64,000 nucleotides of DNA from the NCBI RefSeq assembly GCF_020921035.1, contig NC_063160.1:17139095-17203094 (forward strand). The letters are read 5' to 3'. This stretch comes from Rhodamnia argentea (lineage: Eukaryota > Streptophyta > Magnoliopsida > Myrtales > Myrtaceae). Positions 53,556-64,000 of this stretch are shown in pieces (position 1 is the first letter of the stretch; every line of letters starts with the position of its first letter). Under the pieces are notes generated by a model, which saw only the letters and a list, made by a program, of their open reading frames with translations, had not been told where the DNA came from and ran no database searches. Both the position numbers and the translations under genes were made by a program.

Positions 53556-53972
53556 GGGAAAAGTACACTAGAAGTGCCATAACTTTTGTACGGTGTTCAC
53601 TTGAGTGCCATAACTTTCAAAACGTTCACTTAAGTGCCATAACTTTTAAAAATCGTTCACTTGAGTGCCATGTTGACGTGGCAGCCGGAAAAGCTAACAT
53701 GGCAGCTGAAAAAGTTACTATATACGTCGGAAAAGTTACTGTAGTACGCCGGAAAAGTTACCGTAGACGCTGGAAAGATGATGTGGCACGCCGGGAAGCC
53801 GACGTGGCACGCCGGAAAAGTTACTGTAGCACTCAAGTGAACGATTTTGCTCCGACGTAGCACTCAAGTGAACGATTTTTGAAAATTATGGCACTTAAGT
53901 GAACGTTTTGAAAGTTATGGCACTCAAGTGAACGCCGTACACAAGTTATGGCACTTCTAGTGTACTTTTCCC
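53556..53972. mobile_element. Mutator-type MITE with perfect 9-bp TSD and long TIRs
   Basis: Begins GGGAAAAGTACACTAGAAGT, and its right end is the exact reverse complement of that word. The arms stay matched for about 100 bp (GTGCCATAACTT, GTTCACTTGAGTGCC, TTTCAAAACGTTCACTTAAG). TATTTTCTC flanks both sides (53547-53555, 53973-53981). A 9-bp TSD with long TIRs is the mark of Mutator-like elements. The core has CCGGAAAAGTTACTGTAG-type minisatellite units. Confidence 0.9.
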
Positions 53973-54123
53973 TATTTTCTCCTTGAGTGAAGATTTAAGT
54001 CGTCTATTGATGGCAATCCGTCCATAATTCTTGCCGAAAAGCAAGAATTTCTGCCTTGATTGCCGCTTTTATAAGGAGACTAAACAAATGTTCACTTACA
54101 AAGTGTTAGGAATTCAATTGGTT

Positions 54124-57834
<3,711 letters not shown>

Positions 57835-58018
57835 TGAGCATAAACCATAGCAGCATCGGTTGATGTTCCTAACTTTTAACAGGCTATGGCGAAATGCCGC
57901 AAGATGAGTTCTTTGTATAGGTTGGTGTTGTACCAAACTTGTTCATTCGTTGAACGCAAAGCGAAGGAGGAGGCGTGAAGATTCCATTGGCTAATGTTTT
58001 GATTTTCCTGATATACAG

Positions 58019-58918
58019 GGGCAAAAGTCCTTGCCGCCGCACTCAACCCCGTTGACCCGAAGAGAGCATTTGGATTCCTCAAAGCCACCCACAGTTGCCC
58101 TGTTGCGCGGAACAAGCGATCGAACAATAAATAGAGAGAACAAGAAAATAAATCGGACACCAGATGTACGTGGTTCGGTCGTAGAGACCTACGTCCACGG
58201 GGAGAGCAACAACGAATTTCACTATAGAACGAGCGATACACGGAGATTACGGATCACACTCGAGTTACTCAAACGCTTTTAGTGTTTCTCAGCCCCAATT
58301 ACATTCAAGAATGCACACAGTGTTTAACCCCCAATTCCTAACGAAATAATCTCTCAATCTCGCAAAAGAATTAATACAAATCTAATCTCAAGATTTAATC
58401 GGCTTCGACACTTGAATTCTTGATGTAATTCCACGAAGAAACCCACGTCAAGCACTCGTTTTAAGAACGGCGCTTCGAGACCCCTTAGTTACGGCCAAGT
58501 TCACGAATGATATTTATACCTCCAAGAAGGGACGTTCGTTGGCCGACTCAACATGGACTAGGATTAGGAAATCCATGTACACGGTCAACGTCCAAAACTT
58601 GGACTTTCTCCTTTCTTGCACGCAACTTTTTCAACAACAAGAAAGCAAATCTTATCTTTTTCCTTCTTCTTTATTTCTTTCATTGTCGTTATCTTCAAGG
58701 AGTCCACTGTGAACAAATATCCACATAATTCGGTCAAAGTCAAAGATTGCACTTTCCCCTCTTCTCATCCTTTCACGTGAACACATATCCACCGGCGAAT
58801 ATATGTGCCAATCTTTTTTTTTTTCTTCTTTCACGTGCTGAAGCATCCACACAATACATCGTCGGATTTCGTTCGAGCTCAAACTCGAGACATATATTTT
58901 AACATGCCCTCCGGTAAG
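58019..58918 (+). pseudogene. QOR6: exon-1 remnant split by a solo LTR
   Basis: 58020-58100 encodes [26 protein letters not shown] and, after the LTR, 58906-58915 gives the CCTCCG end with a GTAAGC donor. This is the end of exon 1 of the enone-reductase type (compare QOR7: [27 protein letters not shown]). The 5' part of the exon and the later exons are missing. This subtype has an FGFLK segment where QOR1-4 have NGVFQL. Confidence 0.85.
58101..58904. mobile_element. 804-bp solo LTR in QOR6
   Basis: Begins TGTTGCGCGGAACAAGC and ends CATATATTTTAACA, so the TGTT...AACA ends are perfect inverses. TGCCC flanks both sides (58096-58100, 58905-58909). Inside is GTACGTGGTTCGGTCGTAGA, GACCTACGTCCACGGGGAG, a word common in plant copia-type LTRs. 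With no internal domain left, it is a solo LTR. Confidence 0.88.
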
Positions 58919-60477
58919 CAACCCCGACCATTGTACGGTTGACCATGACATGTTATTGGGTCACAGAGACAAGCGGGTCGGGCCCAAGTCCCGGTCGATT
59001 GGGACTAAGGCCTCGTGGCGAGGTCGCTGACCCAAGAGCCAAGGATCGGGACCTCGGTGGCCGGTCTAGAGCCCTTGAGACCGGTCCCGAGTAGGTCCCC
59101 AATGCCCCGGCCCGGGACCTTGATGATCGGACTCGAGAACCCATCTCTCGGGCCCGGGTCACCTCGAGAATGAGTCCAGGCACGAGATTGGAAAAACCTG
59201 AATTCCAGACCTGAAGATATACTTGAGATTTTGACTTCCATATTATTTGCAAAGTACAAATAGAAAAAAAAAGTACGAAAATGACTTGCCCTTTGAAAAT
59301 ATTTTACAATAAAATTCGTTTTCTGTAAAACAAACAAAAATACAAATATTCTTAAATCACAAACCTTACCAAGTTCAAATTTATATATTCGAGTGATTGC
59401 CGTGATATGAGGACTTGGACAATGAGCAGATGCCGACGGGTTTCTAGGATGGAAAATGGCACATGAATGAGCCAACTCGCGAACGGAATAAGGGGAGAGT
59501 TATTACGTGAGATATACATACATACATATATATATATATGAAAATTAGAATTAACTCACAGAGTCGCCTTTTGACGTAACGGCAATTCTTAACTTCGAAA
59601 CTCCAGAGTTAAGCATGCTCAGTGCGCAGTACTACCAAGATAGATGACCTTCTAGGGATGTGCTCACCTATAAGCGTGCTTAGGCATGAGTGAGGGAGTT
59701 GTGACTCTATAAATGATTGCGATATTATCCATTACAAATCATAGAAACCAAACACGGTTTAACGCGAGAGTGACATGCAATTTGGTAGACTTCATTGGCA
59801 AAATTAGAAATTTTAAGACTGAGTTGATGTCCGTATAATATGTTTAGAACTGAATTGATCATTCCGTTGGAGCCATGCCGGTATGACTGAATGTGCATTA
59901 GACAAACCACACCCATCTATCCCTAACTTAATGGTTAAACTCTATTGCAGTGACGACACTGTAGGGGGGAGGTCGTGTCGGAAAAATAGCTCGATGCCAA
60001 GATGATGAAAAGCTTGCTACTTTTTCATATTTCTTGAAGAAGAGGGGAAGAAGGTCGTATTATTCAAAAACCCAATACATGTTGCATTATTATGCTCATG
60101 GATCATAAGATGACATCAAATCAAAATAATAGCCTCTAGACAGTTGGAATGCTTAGATAAGATCACTATTCTACCAAGAATGTCCCCTTATCGTCCATCA
60201 AATGATGGAGCTCACCCAAAGATGGCGTTAAGACACAACGACTTTGGACCACATTCATGTCTATGTGCATTGACAATTCCAAGATGCTTAAAACCAATGT
60301 CAAGCTTCACCAATCCATCATGATCACCCTCATCGACCCTCTACCTTAAACACTATCCATAAATGGACAAGACGAGTTCACTTCAAGTAACCCGGAATCA
60401 ACCAAAAACTTTGAATCTCATCTGCTTTCCCACCAATCCGCACACGGTTTTACTTAGCTTGGCTTTTTGCTCATTCA
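58919..60477. other. Intergenic with GC-rich block and 5S-like sequence
   Basis: 58,970-59,180 is unusually GC-rich (GGTCGGGCCC, CGGCCCGGGACC words), perhaps from a repeat. (ATAC/AT)n lies near 59,515-59,540. The 5S-like segment is listed separately. The sequence before the QOR7 start (60,330-60,477) may be its promoter, but no TATA box was secure. Confidence 0.45.
59597..59672 (+). repeat. 5S rRNA-derived degenerate sequence, possibly Cassandra-type TRIM
   Basis: GAAACTCCAGAGTTAAGCATGC, CAGTACTACCAAGATAGATGACC and TTCTAGGGATGT follow the order of 5S rRNA (GAACTCCGCAGTTAAGCGTGC, AGTAGTACTAGGATGGGTGACC, TCCTGGGAAGT) with many changes. It is too diverged for a functional 5S gene. Cassandra retroelements carry 5S-derived LTRs, so a Cassandra fragment is a reasonable guess. 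Confidence 0.6.
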
Positions 60478-61006
<529 letters not shown>

Positions 61007-61368
61007 TGTTGGGAGAAATCGATCGTGGGGCACTCAACAAGCACTCACAAAAGAACTTTGTTCACACAAGGAAGAGGAGACGAAAGGTGGCTTTTCAATA
61101 TACTGTGTTCACAATCGATTCACTCACACTGAAATGGTTATAAGACACGCCTATTTATAGGTTTAAAACACGACTTTTGATCTACACTAGATACATGAAC
61201 AGATATGATGTATATACATAGCATTTACTACGCATCGAAATACAACAAGACTCTTGAAACACTCAACTAATAAAGATAGGTCTCGGTACATGCACAAACG
61301 GGTACATGCGTCTTGGAAGTTCATCAACAATAGCCTCGATATACATGAATTTGGTTTAATTTCTAACA
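61007..61368 (-). repeat. Copia 3' LTR, 362 bp
   Basis: Plus-strand text begins TGTTGGGAGAAATCG and ends AATTTCTAACA (TGTT...AACA). The polypurine tract AAGGGGGAG (minus strand, 61369-61377) abuts it, which fixes the inner boundary. Confidence 0.9.
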
Positions 61369-63339
61369 CTCCCCCTTAAACCAAATTCTCTTCCGTCGAT
61401 CATTCCAAGTAAACTTCTGAATTTCCGAAACATTTCGATCTTGAGAGGTTTCGTAAAAATATCTGCGACTTGATCACCGGTCTTCATGTGCACAACTTCG
61501 ATTTGTTTGTCGTTGACTTGTTCTCGAATAAAATGATATCGAACATCGATATGCTTGCTCCTCTCATGAAAAACTGGATTCTTTGCCAAAGCAATGGCAG
61601 AAACATTATCAACAAAAATTTCCGTTGCATCCTTTTGCTCCATATGGATTTCTTTTAGCAACTTTCTCAACCATATCGCATGACACACACACGATAATGC
61701 AGCAACATACTCCGCTTCACATGTCGACAGAGTAACACCGGATTGCTTCTTTGATGACCATGTAAAAGCAACTTCACCCAGATAAAATACAAAACCCGTA
61801 GTGCTCTTTCGGTCATCGACATATCCCCCATAGTCACTATCTGAATAATCTACGAGTTGAAATAGTTCAGATCGATAATAATACAAGCCAAGAGAGATAG
61901 TACCTTTGATGTACCGAAGTATCCTCTTTCGCTTTAAGATGAGATGTCTTCGGATTCTCCATATATCGACTCACAATTCCGACACTGTACATGATATCCG
62001 GTCCGGTACGGGTCAAATACCTCAAGTTTCTATAATATGTCGAATCAACATCAACACCTTCATCGAACTTCGACAGTTTTGCACCACAATCCATCGGAGT
62101 ATTAACCGAAGTGCAATTTTTCATGTTAAATTTCTCAAGGATATTTTCAGCATATCCTTTTCGGGAAATAAAAATCCCATCTGCATTTTGCTTTACTTCG
62201 ATACCCAGAAAATAATTCATGAGACCATTATCTGTCATCTCAAACTCTTTCACCATCGACGCTTTAAAAGTGTCGATCAATCCGGAATTATTTCCTATGA
62301 AGACAAGATCATCGACGTATAAACATGCCAATAAAACATCACCTTTCTCGTGCTTCAAGTAGAGAGCATGTTCGTATGGACATTGTTCGAAGCCATTCGC
62401 CTTGAAATAAGCATCGATTTTGGAGTTCCAAGCTCTTGGAGCTTGCTTAAGCCCATACAAAGCTTTCTTCAATCTCAGCACTTTGTCTTTATGACCTTTC
62501 ACAACAAACCCAAGTGGTTGTTTGACATAAATATCTTCTTCAAGAACACCATTCAGGAATGCCGATTTGACATCCATTTGATATATGGGCCACCGATTTT
62601 GAGCTGCAATGGAAATCATTAGTCGGATGGTTTCCATTCGGATGACAAGTGCAAACACCTCGTCATAGTCGATCCCAGCTTTTCGCTTGTAGCCCTTTGC
62701 GACAAGTCTGGCCTTATAACGAGTGACTTCTCCTTTCTCATTCTTCTTAGCCTTATACACCCATTTGACATCGATCGCCTTTTTGTCCTTCGGAAGATCT
62801 GCGAGTTCCCATGTTTGATTCTTTTCGATGGCTTCTATTTCTTCATCCATGGCTTTTCTCCATTTTTCTTCTTTAGCAGCTTCATCGAAAATAAGTGGTT
62901 CACAATCTGCGAGAAGACATACAAGATGGAGTTCTTCGGTGGTTTCATAAAGTTCAGATAATCTTCTCGATCTTGGTGCTATCGGTTCATCAACACCATT
63001 TGAAGAAGTTGGTGATAATGAACTTGGACTTGAAAATGATGTTGGAAAGGAAGATGAAGGATTCAATGAGTTGTCTTCTATTTCGACTGAATCACGCCCC
63101 ATTTCGACGTAATCATTACGAGCGGATTCGACAACTTTTCGATTGTCTTCCCACAAAGCATCTTCATCGAACTTCACATCTCTGCTTACATAAACTTTCA
63201 AAGTAACAGGATCAAACAATTTGTAAGCTTTCGATGAGGAATCATACCCGATAAAAATAAGCTTCTTGCTCTTGTCTTCTAGCTTCGATCTTTTCAGGTC
63301 AGGTATGTGAGCATAAGCAATGCTCCCAAAAATTCTCAA
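61369..63339 (-). pseudogene. Copia reverse transcriptase and RNase H, frameshifted
   Basis: The reverse transcriptase part has WRKAMDEEIEAIEKNQTWEL, YKARLVAKGY, QMDVKSAFLNG, LKKALYGLKQAPRAW and the catalytic box LYVDDLVFIG. The RNase H part has DSDYGGYVDDRKSTTGF, STCEAEYVA and KHIDVRYHFIRE. The two parts lie in different frames; the switch is at about 61,930 (after SHLKAK), consistent with a small indel. The N-terminal piece (FGSIAYAHIPD, FIGYDSSSKAYKL) is the integrase C-terminal extension. Confidence 0.9.
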
Positions 63340-63974
63340 GTGAGAAACCGGAGGTTTTCTCCCGGTCCATGCTTCTTCGGGAGTAACACCATCGAGTCCT
63401 TGCGTGGGACATCAATTTTGCAAATAAATTGCACATCCGACGACTTCGGCCCAAAGCTCCTTTGACAAATTTTTGCTTTTCAACATACTACGAACCATGT
63501 CGAGAATGGTTTCGTTCTTTCGCTTAGCTACACTATTTTGTTGTGGGGAGTACGGCGCCGTTAAGAAACGTCAAATACCATGGTAATCATAGAATTGATT
63601 GAATTCTCCAGAAGTAAATTCTCCTCCACGATCGGTTCTTAAAGAGCGATAAAATAACCACTCTCCTTTTCAACCATTTTCTTAAAGTGCTTAAACGTAT
63701 CAAACACTTCCGATTTTTCTTTCAAGAAAAACACCTAAGTCTTTCGAGTAAAATCATCAATAAACGTAACAAAGTATCGATGATTACCGTATGACCGAGA
63801 AGTGATCGGACCACATACATCAGAATGAATTAACTCCGGTGGCTTCTTCGCTCGATACATCGACTCCTTCGGAAAGCTGGTTCTGGAATGCTTGCCAATA
63901 ACACACCCTTCACATAATTGATCGGGATGATCAATATGCGGTAAGCCATACACCATATTCTTGAGAAAAAGCAT
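63340..63974 (-). pseudogene. Copia integrase region with stop codons
   Basis: The open part 63974-63735 carries the GAG-pre-integrase/zinc-finger text GLPHIDHPDQLCEGCVIGKH and the start of the integrase core (HSDVCGPI, YFVTFIDDFTRKT), then a stop. Downstream pieces of the core are recognisable in all three frames (minus-strand words for RGGEFTSGEF, YSPQQN, EAWTGRKPP) but are broken by stops and small indels. Confidence 0.85.
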
Positions 63975-64000
63975 ATTGAGTCCGCCGAAATTGAGATGGC

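Larger units (their letters stand above)
61007..64000 (-). mobile_element. Ty1/copia LTR retrotransposon, 3' part, runs off the window
   Basis: The element is on the minus strand with its 3' LTR at the left. Order on the minus strand: integrase (63974 down to about 63340), reverse transcriptase (to about 61930), RNase H (61886-61369), polypurine tract, LTR. It is inserted into QOR7 exon 2; the left target site would be ACGAT (61002-61006), and the right copy lies beyond the end. Several stops and a frameshift show that it is no longer coding-competent in this reading. Confidence 0.93.

Overview
The window reads as nuclear DNA of a flowering plant, a eudicot and possibly Myrtales (lineage not proven). 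Genes are split by AT-rich GT-AG introns. Their products belong to plant families: a thylakoid-lumen cyclophilin, a plastid PSI assembly factor, farnesyltransferase beta, a CASP-like membrane protein and plant enone/quinone reductases. Gaps are filled by MITEs, LTRs and microsatellites. I saw no bacterial-type operon, CRISPR array or canonical tRNA gene. No experimental or database evidence was available. Calls rest on translated exons, splice sites, recognised family motifs and target-site duplications (TSDs) read directly.

Layout, left part (1-38,400): a probable solo LTR (106-1473), a 234-bp tandem duplication and a hAT-type MITE with a perfect 8-bp TSD. Then come a complete seven-exon CYP38 gene (+, 3229-6439), a six-exon MRK1-like Raf-type kinase (-, 12051-7869) with a one-base frameshift in exon 2, a three-exon PSA3 gene (+, 16449-18528), a degenerate long LTR (about 20.1-23.2 kb), a fourteen-exon farnesyltransferase beta gene (ERA1; +, 23601-30084), a six-unit decaying tandem array (33.0-34.0 kb) and a three-exon CASPL4A-type gene (+, 34219-37263).

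Right part (38,400-64,000): a tandem cluster of zinc-free medium-chain reductases of the quinone oxidoreductase / 2-methylene-furan-3-one reductase type, called QOR1-QOR7 here. QOR1, QOR2 and QOR3 are intact 318-aa four-exon genes. QOR4 is a pseudogene with deletions, stops and a mutated TATA box. QOR5, QOR6 and QOR7 are exon remnants, each broken by a different LTR element whose target site can be read. The cluster grew by duplication of a unit that joins the 3' end of CASPL4A to a QOR gene: CASPL4A exon-3 fragments precede QOR2 and QOR3, and two blocks of about 4.4-4.7 kb (40.92-45.59 and 47.11-51.53 kb) are near copies. Between them sits a broken CYSTM peptide gene. The window ends inside a minus-strand Ty1/copia element (from 61,007).

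Functionally, CYP38 and PSA3 both serve photosystem biogenesis (PSII and PSI), but they are separated by the kinase and are ordinary single genes. The QOR cluster is the accessory, fast-evolving part. It shows copy birth, promoter co-duplication, orphan promoters and retroelement-driven decay.
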